DNA of 64,000 nt, from positions 20,486-84,485 of the forward strand of contig NZ_JAJALI010000016.1 of NCBI RefSeq assembly GCF_020523795.1. Reading direction: 5' to 3'. The DNA is from Ancylobacter sp. Lp-2. GTDB lineage: Bacteria > Pseudomonadota > Alphaproteobacteria > Rhizobiales > Xanthobacteraceae. Below the pieces are notes generated by a model. That model was not told where the DNA came from. It saw only the letters and a list, made by a program, of their open reading frames with translations, and did not search any database. The position numbers were made by a program, and so were the translations under genes. This document shows, in pieces, positions 29,038 to 37,236 of this stretch; position 1 is the stretch's first letter; each line of letters opens with the position of its first letter.

Positions 29038-30213
29038 TCACTCGGCCGGCTTGGGTTCGGGCAACTTGTCGGGCGGCGCCAGATCGTCCGGCGCCAGATC
29101 CTCCGGCGCCGGCGCGCGGGCGCGGCGCCAGTCGTAGAAGGTGCCGACGATGCCCTTGGGCAGGAACAGCGTCACCGCGACGAACAGGCCGCCCAGCATG
29201 AACAGCCAGTAGGGCGCCAGCAGGCCGGAGGTGAAATAGGTCTTGGCGTAGTTCACCAGCACCGCGCCGAGCGCCGCGCCCACCAGCGTGCCGCGTCCGC
29301 CCACCGCCACCCAGACGATGATCTCGATGGAGTTGGCGGGCGAGAACTCGCCGGGATTGATGATGCCGACCTGCGGCACGTAGAGCGCCCCGGCGATGCC
29401 GGCCAGCATGGCCGAGACCACGAAGGCCACCACCTTGTAGTTCTCCGCCCGGTAGCCGGTGAAACGCACCCGCGTCTCGGCGTCGCGGATGGCGATCAGC
29501 ACCTTGCCGAAATGCGAGCGCACCAGGAAGCGGCACAGCACATAGCCCAGCGCCAGCGCCAGCGCGGAGAGCACGAACAGCACGAGCCGGGTGCCGTCGG
29601 CCTGGATGTTGAAGCCGAGAATGTCCTTGAAGTCGGTGAGGCCGTTATTGCCGCCGAAGCCCATGTCGTTGCGGAAGAAGGCCAGGAGCAGCGCGAAGGT
29701 CATCGCCTGGGTGATGATCGACAGATACACGCCGGTCACGCGCGAGCGGAAGGCGAACCAGCCGAACACCAGAGCGAGGATGCCCGGCGCCAGCAGCACC
29801 ATCAGCGCGGCGAAGGGGAAGAGGTCGAAGCCGTGCCAGAACCACGGCAGTTCCTTCCAGTTCAGGAACACCATGAAGTCCGGCAGCACCGGGTCGCCAT
29901 AGACGCCGCGCGGGCCGATCTGGCGCATGAGGTACATGCCCATCGCATAGCCGCCGAGCGCGAAGAAGGCGCCATGGCCGAGCGAGAGGATGCCGACATA
30001 GCCCCAGATCAGGTCGACCGACAGCGCGAGCAGCGCATAGGTCAGGTACTTGCCGAGCAGCGAGACCACATAGGTCGGCACGTGCAGGGCGGAGTCCGGC
30101 GAGGTCAGGAGGTTGAGCGCCGGCACCAGCACGGCGGCTCCCAGCACCACGGCTAGGAAGACGAGGCCGCTCCTGCCGAGCAGCACGGGTTGCGGCGTCA
30201 GGGCGTTGCTCAT
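29038..30213 (-). CDS. urtC: urea ABC transporter, permease UrtC
   Basis: A 391-residue LivM-type permease with about ten hydrophobic segments; the conserved loop AIRDAETRVRFTGYRAENYK contacts the ATPases. The ATG at 30213 (MSNALTPQPVLL) overlaps the urtB stop by 4 bases; an earlier ATG in the same frame would lie inside urtB. The C-terminal tail is acidic and Pro-rich (PAPEDLAPDDLAPPD). Confidence 0.95.
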   Translation of the reverse strand: MSNALTPQPVLLGRSGLVFLAVVLGAAVLVPALNLLTSPDSALHVPTYVVSLLGKYLTYALLALSVDLIWGYVGILSLGHGAFFALGGYAMGMYLMRQIGPRGVYGDPVLPDFMVFLNWKELPWFWHGFDLFPFAALMVLLAPGILALVFGWFAFRSRVTGVYLSIITQAMTFALLLAFFRNDMGFGGNNGLTDFKDILGFNIQADGTRLVLFVLSALALALGYVLCRFLVRSHFGKVLIAIRDAETRVRFTGYRAENYKVVAFVVSAMLAGIAGALYVPQVGIINPGEFSPANSIEIIVWVAVGGRGTLVGAALGAVLVNYAKTYFTSGLLAPYWLFMLGGLFVAVTLFLPKGIVGTFYDWRRARAPAPEDLAPDDLAPPDKLPEPKPAE

Positions 30214-31856
30214 GATTCGATCGCCCGCCCCTTGAGAGCGAAGAGGCCGCGCGGCCGCTTCTGGATGAACAGGATGACGATGACCAAGAGCGCGATCTTG
30301 CCGAGCACCGCGCCGGCATAGGGCTCCAGCATCTTGTTGGCGATGCCGAGCGACATGGCACCGACCAGCGTGCCCCACAGATTGCCCACCCCGCCGAACA
30401 CCACGACGAGGAATGAGTCGATGATGTAGCTCTGGCCGAGATTGGGCGACACGTTGTCGATCTGCGAGAGCGCCACCCCGGCGATGCCGGCGATGCCGGA
30501 GCCGAGGCCGAAGGTCATGGCGTCGACCCAGTTAGTGCGGATGCCCATGGAGGCGGCCATGCGGCGGTTCTGCGTCACCGCCCGCATCTCCAGCCCGATG
30601 CGGGTCAGCCGCAGCGTGGCGAGCAGCGCCACGAAGACCAGCATGGCGAAGACGATGATCCACAGCCGGCCATAGGTGATGGAAAGCTGGCCGAGCTCGA
30701 AGGCACCGGACATCCAGCTGGGCGCGCCGACCTCGCGGTTGGTCGGGCCGAAGGCGGTGCGGATCGCCTGCTGCAGGATCAGCGAGATGCCCCAGGTGGC
30801 GAGCAGGGTTTCCAGCGCGCGGCCATAGAGGAAGCGGATCACCGTGCGCTCGATCAGGACGCCGATCAACCCGGTGAACAGGAAGGCGACGGGAATGGCG
30901 ATCAGCAGCGACAGGTCGAACAGCGCCGGATTGTAGGTGCGGATCAGTTCCTGCACCACGAAGGTCACATAGGCGCCGAGCATCACCATCTCGCCATGCG
31001 CCATGTTGATGACGCCCATCACGCCGAAGGTGATGGCGAGGCCGATGGCGGCGAGCAGCAGCACCGAGCCGAGCGAGACGCCGTACCAGATGTTCTGGCC
31101 CACCGACCAGATGGCGAGGCTGCGCTCGATGCCGGCGATGGCGCCCTGCGCCGCCGCCTTCACCGCCGGCGAGGCATCGGCCGGCACGCTGCGCAGCACG
31201 GCGAGCGCGTCCTGGTTACCCTGGGCGCCGACGGTCTCGATGGCGGCGATGCGCTCGGCCTCGGGAACGCCCGCCTTGCCGATCACGATCGAGGCGCGGG
31301 CAAGGGTGAGCGCGGTCTTGACCTTGGCGTCGGTCTCCTTGGCGAGCGCGGCGTCGAGCGCCGGCAGCGCCGCCTCGTCGCGGGCGCGCATCACCGCGCT
31401 CGCGGCCTCCAGTCGCTTGGCCGGGTCGGGATTGACGAGAGCCAGCGTGCCGCTCGCCGCCTCGATGGCGCGGCGGATGCGGTTGTTCACCCGCACCGCC
31501 TTCACGCCCGGCGGCGCCTCGGCGACCGGCTGCCCGGTGGCGGCATCAACGAGGCCGCCCTGCGGGGTCTTGATCAGCACCTGCTTGGTGGCCGGGCTGT
31601 AACTCAGCCGCCCATCGGCCAGCGCCGCGACGATGCCGGCGGCCGCCGGGCTGCCGCTCACGGCGAGCGCCCCGAGCGCAGATTCGGTGTCGTCATATTT
31701 GTCGGTGGTGAGCTGGGCCAGCGGGGCGCTGATGTCGGGCGCCGCTCCTTGGGCCATGACGGCCCCCGGCGACAGGAAAGCGCCGGCGAGGAGGCCGAGG
31801 GCAAGGAGCAGCACGCAGCCGAGACGGCTGGGAAGGCCACGGGAAATCATCGTCAT
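30210..31856 (-). CDS. urtB: urea ABC transporter, permease UrtB
   Basis: A 548-residue LivH-type permease. UrtB differs from LivH by a long N-terminal periplasmic region; here a signal peptide (GCVLLLALGLLAGAFLSPGAVMAQ) and about 220 residues of helical, HEAT-like sequence precede the membrane domain (YGVSLGSVLLLAAIGLAITFGVMGVINMAHGEM). The loop GRALETLLATWGISLILQQAIR and MRAVTQNRRMAASMGI are the transport-domain signatures. It follows urtA after 168 bp with a strong stem-loop. Confidence 0.94.
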   Translation of the reverse strand: MTMISRGLPSRLGCVLLLALGLLAGAFLSPGAVMAQGAAPDISAPLAQLTTDKYDDTESALGALAVSGSPAAAGIVAALADGRLSYSPATKQVLIKTPQGGLVDAATGQPVAEAPPGVKAVRVNNRIRRAIEAASGTLALVNPDPAKRLEAASAVMRARDEAALPALDAALAKETDAKVKTALTLARASIVIGKAGVPEAERIAAIETVGAQGNQDALAVLRSVPADASPAVKAAAQGAIAGIERSLAIWSVGQNIWYGVSLGSVLLLAAIGLAITFGVMGVINMAHGEMVMLGAYVTFVVQELIRTYNPALFDLSLLIAIPVAFLFTGLIGVLIERTVIRFLYGRALETLLATWGISLILQQAIRTAFGPTNREVGAPSWMSGAFELGQLSITYGRLWIIVFAMLVFVALLATLRLTRIGLEMRAVTQNRRMAASMGIRTNWVDAMTFGLGSGIAGIAGVALSQIDNVSPNLGQSYIIDSFLVVVFGGVGNLWGTLVGAMSLGIANKMLEPYAGAVLGKIALLVIVILFIQKRPRGLFALKGRAIES

Positions 31857-31905
31857 CCGTCGGTGCGAGTGCGGATGGAGCCGGAAGCGGTCCGGCGGCG
31901 GGTCG

Positions 31906-31934
31906 CCCGGCGGCGGGTCGTGCCCGCCGCCGGG
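31906..31934 (-). promoter_or_regulatory. intercistronic stem-loop between urtA and urtB
   Basis: CCCGGCGGCGGG and CCCGCCGCCGGG form a perfect 12-bp, all-GC stem with a 5-nt loop and no T run, about 90 bp downstream of the urtA stop. It should stabilise the urtA message or attenuate read-through into urtB, matching the stem-loop placement after aapJ. Confidence 0.7.
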
Positions 31935-32008
31935 TCGATCGGGAAAGGTGGGTCAGGCCGTCCGCGTCGGACGCAGACCGGCCGGACCGTCCCTCATCGG
32001 CCGCGCAT

Positions 32009-32042
32009 CACTGCGCGCCGCACTTCACTGCGCGCCGCACTT
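32009..32042. repeat. 17-bp perfect tandem duplication at the urtA stop
   Basis: CACTGCGCGCCGCACTT occurs twice head-to-tail (32009-32025, 32026-32042). On the coding strand this repeats the last codons Lys-Cys-Gly-Ala-Gln and the TGA, so a second, unused stop follows the first in another frame. Confidence 0.95.
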
Positions 32043-33329
32043 GCCGGTCTTGACGTTGAAGTTGCCGCAGTTCATCGGCGAGCGCCAATCGGCGATCAGG
32101 TCCTTGGAACCTTCGAGATACGGCGACCATTCTTCGGCGACGATCAGGCCAGGGGTCTTCTCGACGACGTCGAACTGGCCATCATCCTTGATTTCGCCGA
32201 TCAGCACCGGCTTGGTGATGTGGTGGTTCGGCATCATGGTGGAGAAGCCGCCGGTCAGGTTCGGCACGGAGACGCCGATCAACGCCGGGATGACCTTGTC
32301 CGGATCGGTGGTGCCGGCCTTCTCGACCGCCTTGACCCACATGTTGAAGCCGATGACGGTGGCTTCCATCGGGTCGTTGGTCACGCGCTTGTCGTTCTTG
32401 ATGTAGCCGCGCCACTTCTTGATGAAGTCGGCGTTCTCCGGCACGTCGACCGACTGGAAGTAGTTCCAGGCGGCGAGATGGCCGACCAGCGGCTTGGTGT
32501 CGATGCCGGCGAGCTCTTCCTCACCCACCGAGAAGGCCACGACCGGGATGTCGGTCGCCTTGATGCCCTGGTTGCCGAGTTCCTTGTAGAACGGCACGTT
32601 GGCGTCGCCGTTGATGGTCGAAACCACGGCGGTCTTCTTGCCCGCCGAGCCGAACTTCTTGATGTCGGCGACGATGGTCTGCCAGTCGGAGTGACCGAAC
32701 GGCGTGTAGTTGATCATGATGTCCTCGGCGGCGACGCCCTTGGACTTCAGATAGGCCTCGAGGATCTTGTTGGTGGTGCGCGGATAGACGTAGTCGGTGC
32801 CGGCGAGCACCCAGCGCTTCACACCCTCGTTTTCCATCAGGTAGTCGACGGCGGGGATCGCCTGCTGGTTCGGGGCGGCGCCGGTGTAGAACACATTGCG
32901 CTCGCTCTCCTCGCCCTCGTACTGGACGGGGTAGAACAGGATGCCGTTGAGCTCCTTGAACACCGGCAGCACCGACTTGCGCGACACCGAGGTCCAGCAG
33001 CCGAACACCACGGCGACCTTCTCCTTGGCGAGCAGCTCACGCGCCTTCTCGGCGAAGAGCGGCCAGTTGGAGGCCGGGTCGACCACGACCGGGACCAGCT
33101 TCTTGCCGAGAACGCCGCCGGCGGCGTTCTGCTGGTCGACCATGAACAGCACGGTATCCTTCAGCGTCGTCTCCGAGATGGCCATGGTGCCGGACAGAGA
33201 GTGGAGGACGCCAACCTTGATCGTTTCCTGGGCAGCTGCGGGCACGGCGACGCCGGCAATCGCCAGGGCGGCAGCGCCGGCCACGGCGCGGCCAGCCACG
33301 CGGCGCGCATGGGAGAACAGATTAGACAT
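32025..33329 (-). CDS. urtA: urea ABC transporter, substrate-binding protein UrtA
   Basis: A 434-residue periplasmic urea receptor of the leucine-binding-protein fold. Signal peptide: GRAVAGAAALAIAGVAVPAAAQ, cleaved near residue 33. The mature part starts ETIKVGVLHSLSGTMAISE, and contains VVFGCWTSVSRKSVLPVFKE and YEGEESERNVFYTGAAPNQQ, diagnostic of UrtA. The ATG at 33329 has AGGGAAC just before it; the frame continues upstream as non-conserved sequence. First gene of the operon, downstream of a sigma-54 promoter. Confidence 0.96.
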   Translation of the reverse strand: MSNLFSHARRVAGRAVAGAAALAIAGVAVPAAAQETIKVGVLHSLSGTMAISETTLKDTVLFMVDQQNAAGGVLGKKLVPVVVDPASNWPLFAEKARELLAKEKVAVVFGCWTSVSRKSVLPVFKELNGILFYPVQYEGEESERNVFYTGAAPNQQAIPAVDYLMENEGVKRWVLAGTDYVYPRTTNKILEAYLKSKGVAAEDIMINYTPFGHSDWQTIVADIKKFGSAGKKTAVVSTINGDANVPFYKELGNQGIKATDIPVVAFSVGEEELAGIDTKPLVGHLAAWNYFQSVDVPENADFIKKWRGYIKNDKRVTNDPMEATVIGFNMWVKAVEKAGTTDPDKVIPALIGVSVPNLTGGFSTMMPNHHITKPVLIGEIKDDGQFDVVEKTPGLIVAEEWSPYLEGSKDLIADWRSPMNCGNFNVKTGKCGAQ

Positions 33330-33387
33330 ATTCGTTCCCTTCTGGAGTTCGCACGCAGGACCCCCGTCCGCGTGCCGGAAGGGATGG

Positions 33388-33404
33388 TTGCAACGCCCGT
33401 GCCA
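33388..33404 (-). promoter_or_regulatory. sigma-54 promoter of the urt-ure operon
   Basis: The minus strand reads TTGGCACGGGCGTTGCAA around here: TGGCAC (-24), five bases, TTGCAA (-12), with exactly ten bases between GG and GC. This is an almost perfect match to the consensus. Start of transcription is predicted near 33378, leaving about a 50-base leader before urtA. I did not find a convincing NtrC-binding dyad in the 180 bp upstream. Confidence 0.85.
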
Positions 33405-33584
33405 AACCAACTTTCGGGAAACGCAATACGTCGAATGCCGCAGACCAATCTGTTGGCCGGCAAATAGATCAAAAATTGAGCAAATGCCGTTCCACTAAGC
33501 GGCCTGTATGCAGCATTGCCCGCCGCGCCCAAACGCCCGGCAAGCACGCGTCACACATACGCGTCACGAACTCGCGCCACACAC

Positions 33585-34736
33585 TCACGCCGCCTGGCGG
33601 AGCCGCTCCAGCCGGCCGAGCGCCGCATCCAGCGTGGCGTCGGTCTTGGCGAAGCAGAAGCGCACGACGCTCCGCACCGCGTCGCGCGCATAGAAGGCCG
33701 AGACCGGGATGGCGGCGACGCCATGGCGCTCCACCATGTCGCGGCAGAACGCCTCGTCGTCGAGCCGCGGGTCGAGGGCGGTGAGGTCGACATTGAGGAA
33801 ATAGGTGCCGGCGCTCGGCAGCGGCGTCAGGCCGAGCGCGGCGAGCCCGTCCGCCAGCCGGTCGCGCGAGCGCTGCAGCCCGGCGCGCGTGTCCTCGAAC
33901 CAGGCCGGGTCCTTGCCGAGCCCATAGGCGACGGCGTGCTGCAGCGACGGCGGGGTGGTGAAGGTGAGGAACTGGTGCGCCTTGGACAGGCTCTTCATCA
34001 GTTCCGGCGCCGCGCAGACCATGCCGACCTTCCAGCCGGTCATGCCGAAGATCTTGCCGGCCGAAGCGATCTTCACGCTACGCTCGCGCAGGCCGGGCAG
34101 CGACAGCACCGAGACGTGGCGGCGACCGTCGAACACCACATGCTCCCACACCTCGTCGGCGACCAGCACCGCGTCGGAGCGCCGGCAGAACTCGGCCAGC
34201 AGGTCCAGTTCCTCGCGCTCGAAGACGCGGCCGGTCGGGTTGTGCGGGTTGTTGAACAGTACGACGCGGGTCTTCGGCGTGAAGGCGCTTGCCAGCACCT
34301 CCTCGGTCAGCCGCCAGTGCGGCGGGGTCAGCCGGGCGAGGCGCGGCACGCCGCCGGCACGCTCGACCAGCGGCAGATAGGCGTCGTAGAGCGGCTGGAA
34401 CAGCACCACCTCGTCGCCCGGCTCGATCAGCGCCAGCAACGCCCCGGCGATCGCCTCGGTGGCACCGGAGGTCACCATGATCTCGCCGGGATCGAGGTCC
34501 AGCCCCTGCCAGTGGCGGTAATGCGCCGCTGCCGCCTGCCGCAGCTCCGGCACCCCCATCATCGGCGGGTACTGGTTCCAGCCGTCGAGCACCGCCTGCG
34601 CCGCCTTCTCGCGCACGTCGCGCGGGCCGGGATCGTCGGGGAAACCCTGGCCGAGATTGACAGCGTCGTGCTGACGCGCCAGCTGCGACATGGTCTCGAA
34701 GACGGTGGTGGGAAGCCCGGCGAAGATCGAATTCAT
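33585..34736 (-). CDS. class I/II pyridoxal-phosphate aminotransferase
   Basis: A 383-residue fold-type I aminotransferase. The PLP lysine is in the segment SAGKIFGMTGWKVG, and the phosphate-binding NPHNPTGRVF, ADEVWEHVVFD and C-terminal Arg (VVRFCFAK) are in place. The sequence NLGQGFPDDPGPRDV and NQYPPMMGVPELR matches the group of DapC-like, methionine and kynurenine/glutamine aminotransferases (YbdL/MtnE-like). The amino donor cannot be fixed from sequence. Its stop faces the urtA promoter region, so the two are transcribed in the same direction but separated by 255 bp. Confidence 0.88.
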   Translation of the reverse strand: MNSIFAGLPTTVFETMSQLARQHDAVNLGQGFPDDPGPRDVREKAAQAVLDGWNQYPPMMGVPELRQAAAAHYRHWQGLDLDPGEIMVTSGATEAIAGALLALIEPGDEVVLFQPLYDAYLPLVERAGGVPRLARLTPPHWRLTEEVLASAFTPKTRVVLFNNPHNPTGRVFEREELDLLAEFCRRSDAVLVADEVWEHVVFDGRRHVSVLSLPGLRERSVKIASAGKIFGMTGWKVGMVCAAPELMKSLSKAHQFLTFTTPPSLQHAVAYGLGKDPAWFEDTRAGLQRSRDRLADGLAALGLTPLPSAGTYFLNVDLTALDPRLDDEAFCRDMVERHGVAAIPVSAFYARDAVRSVVRFCFAKTDATLDAALGRLERLRQAA

Positions 34737-34861
34737 TTACAGCGCATCCGCGTAAAATAACGCGATCTGACATCGCGCCTCTGTCTTATCGGTCCGCCGC
34801 CGGCAAAAGGGAAGGCCCGCTTTGGTGGCAGGCCCGCAACAAGGCCCCGAAGGCGTCGGCC

Positions 34862-35974
34862 TCACGCCCCCACCAGCACCGCGTGATTGTCGAAGCGCGG
34901 CCCGCCGGAGCGGCGGGCGATCACCCCCACCCCCTCGTCGTCGACGCCGATCAGCACGACGTCGCCGAGGCCGGAGGTGGCGAGAAAGCGCCCTCCTTCC
35001 TGGGTGGGGGCGAGGCCACAGCCATCGACCAGCGGCACACCGCCGAGGAAGCGTCCCTCGCGCGTCCACACCGCGACGCGGTTGCCGCGCGGGCTGGCGG
35101 CGGCGACATAGCGGCCGGAGCGGTCGACCGCCACCGAGCCGATATAGGTGCGGAAGCCGCGCCACGCCTCGTCCGGCGCGTCGAAGGCGCGCAGCCGCCC
35201 GTCCGCCTCCACGGCATAGACCAGCGGCCGGGCGATGGAATCGTTGAGCAGGTCCTGCGCCGCCACCACCACCAGCCCGTCATCCGAGCGGGCGAGGTGG
35301 CGCAGCGACAGCGAGAGGAGGTCTCCGTCGAGCGCGCCGACCGCCCGTATCTGCCCGCTCGCCGGATCGAGGATGGCGACGCTGGCATCCGCGACCTCGG
35401 CGCCGAGCGCTTCCGGCGTGTGCGGCTCGATGCCGCCATTGGCGACCACCAGCCCGCCGAGTGCCGGCAGCATGTCGTGCGGGCCGATGCCGGAGGAGGC
35501 CCATTCGGCCACCACCGAGAAGCCATCCGCCACCTCCCGCAGCGAGACGACGCCCTGCCCGCTCTCCCGCTCGATCTCGACCGCGTAGAAGCGCCGGCCG
35601 CCCTCGACGAAGCGGCCATGGCCGGAGAACACCCGCCCCTCGCCCGGCTCGAAGCTGGCGAGCACCCGGCCCTCGCGGCGGTCGAACAGCACGGCGGTGG
35701 TGCCGGGGCGGCGGGCCACCGCCACGGCGGTGCGCCCGTCCGGGCTCGGTTCCACCCAGTGCAGCCGCTGGGCGCCGCGCCCCACCGTGGTGGCGCCGAA
35801 ATCGGCGGAGAGCACCACCGGGGCGAAGCCGCCCTCCACCCCGGCGGTCGCCAGCCATTCGGCGTCGAGCAAATGGTCGCGCGCATGGGCGGCGCCGAGC
35901 AGCGCGCGCGGCATCGCCATCAGCCCGCCGAGGCCGGCGAGCAGGTTGCGACGGGTGGCGGAAAGTGCGCCCAT
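34862..35974 (-). CDS. DUF1513 domain protein, exported
   Basis: A 370-residue protein with a Tat-type signal (ATRRNLLAGLGGLMAMPRALLGA) and a beta-propeller-like DUF1513 domain, in which WD-like blades such as GAVDRSGRYVAAASPRGNRVAVW recur. An AGGAGG ribosome site before 35974 fixes the start; earlier ATGs in frame lack one. It is the last gene of a leftward metal/redox operon (imelysin, multicopper oxidase, di-haem protein, imelysin, DUF1513), an order common near imelysins in proteobacteria. The domain's role is unknown; a periplasmic iron or haem-related role is inferred from context. Confidence 0.87.
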   Translation of the reverse strand: MGALSATRRNLLAGLGGLMAMPRALLGAAHARDHLLDAEWLATAGVEGGFAPVVLSADFGATTVGRGAQRLHWVEPSPDGRTAVAVARRPGTTAVLFDRREGRVLASFEPGEGRVFSGHGRFVEGGRRFYAVEIERESGQGVVSLREVADGFSVVAEWASSGIGPHDMLPALGGLVVANGGIEPHTPEALGAEVADASVAILDPASGQIRAVGALDGDLLSLSLRHLARSDDGLVVVAAQDLLNDSIARPLVYAVEADGRLRAFDAPDEAWRGFRTYIGSVAVDRSGRYVAAASPRGNRVAVWTREGRFLGGVPLVDGCGLAPTQEGGRFLATSGLGDVVLIGVDDEGVGVIARRSGGPRFDNHAVLVGA

Positions 35975-36084
35975 CTCGGCCTCCTGGAGCATTTTCGAGC
36001 GACGCGGGTACCGGGTCGCGTGAAAAATACGTATTGACAAGTACTTAGACCACTTCCGACGAACTGGAGCTCACCGGAAATGCT

Positions 36085-37209
36085 CTAGTCGCCATCGAGG
36101 GAATTGAAGCCGAGCGCGACGCCGAGCCCGGAGGCCAGCGGATCGGCGACGCTCGCCTGCGCCGCCTTGAAGACGGTGATGGCGTCGTGCAGCGCCTTGC
36201 GCCCCTGCGTGGTCTTGGTGGCGGCGCCGATATCGTCCGGCAGCTTCGCGGCGGCGGCATCGGCGGCGGCAAACGCCTTGTCGAGCGCCTCGCGACCCTT
36301 GGGGTCGAGCCCTTCGCCGAGCCGGGTGCCGAGCGAGTCGGCGCTGGCGATCATCGCGACGATGGTGGCCTTGGAGCGACCGCTGCGCCGGCGGTCGGCG
36401 GTGAGCGGCTTGGCGTCGTCCGCCGTCTTGCCGAGCACGGCGAGCATGCGCTGGTCGACGACGCGCTGATAGGCGCCGGCGAGGTCGGTGACGATCTGGT
36501 TCATCAGCGCCGAGGGATCGGGGAAATAGACCGGATCGGACTTGCCGGCGATCAGCTGCGCCAGCAGGCCGTCCTGCCGGTTGCCCCAGCCCTGGCGTAT
36601 CTCGCTGGCGATGGCCTCGATATTGGTGGCGATGGCCAGCCCGATGGCGCAGCGGCGGCCGGCCTCCGGGCCGGAGAGCAGCGCCGCTGCGGCGCCATCG
36701 TCATAAAGCAGGCGCTCCAGCGCCGGCAGGCCCTGCGCCGCGGCGCTGAGGCGGGGAAAGCGCTCGGCATGCAACCGCTCGTCGGTCGGATCGGCGACGA
36801 GATCGGCAATCGAGCGGGCGACGGCGTTGCGTCGCTCGGGAAACAGGTTCATCCGGTCGGCTCGCAGCGACAGCATCACCGGGCCGAAGGTGATGAACTC
36901 CACCGCCGCCCAGCCATCCGACACCGCGCCGAAGCGGGTCTTGAGCCCGGCAATGCCCGCCTGCGACGGCGCAGCGCAGAGGGCCTGCCAGGCCTCGCGA
37001 TTGGCGCGGGCCTCGGCGAGCAGCGTGTCATAGCGCGGCAGCAGCCAGCTCTCCACCACCTCGGGCCCCGAGATCGCGGCGGCATCCGCGCGGCCGACGA
37101 AGAAGGTGCCCAGTAGCGAGGCGGCAGCCGCGACGACGGGCACGCCCTGCGCCGCCTGCCCCATTTGCGAGGCAAGCGCGAGAACAAGGGCGAAGGGTGA
37201 ACGGCGCAT
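36085..37209 (-). CDS. imelysin family protein (second copy)
   Basis: A 374-residue secreted imelysin/peptidase M75-type protein: signal peptide over about residues 1-45, then a helical domain with LYDDGAAAALLSG and a Trp/Arg-rich helix. Imelysins are iron-regulated periplasmic or lipoprotein components related to EfeO. It lacks the GYHAIEFLLWGQD motif of the other imelysin in this operon; its equivalent region reads DGWAAVEFITFGPV, so a metal-binding His may be missing. The true peptidase activity of the family is unproven. It lies 27 bp after the di-haem gene. Confidence 0.85.
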   Translation of the reverse strand: MRRSPFALVLALASQMGQAAQGVPVVAAAASLLGTFFVGRADAAAISGPEVVESWLLPRYDTLLAEARANREAWQALCAAPSQAGIAGLKTRFGAVSDGWAAVEFITFGPVMLSLRADRMNLFPERRNAVARSIADLVADPTDERLHAERFPRLSAAAQGLPALERLLYDDGAAAALLSGPEAGRRCAIGLAIATNIEAIASEIRQGWGNRQDGLLAQLIAGKSDPVYFPDPSALMNQIVTDLAGAYQRVVDQRMLAVLGKTADDAKPLTADRRRSGRSKATIVAMIASADSLGTRLGEGLDPKGREALDKAFAAADAAAAKLPDDIGAATKTTQGRKALHDAITVFKAAQASVADPLASGLGVALGFNSLDGD

Positions 37210-37236
37210 GGAAAGATCCCCGGCTCGCGGATGGCA

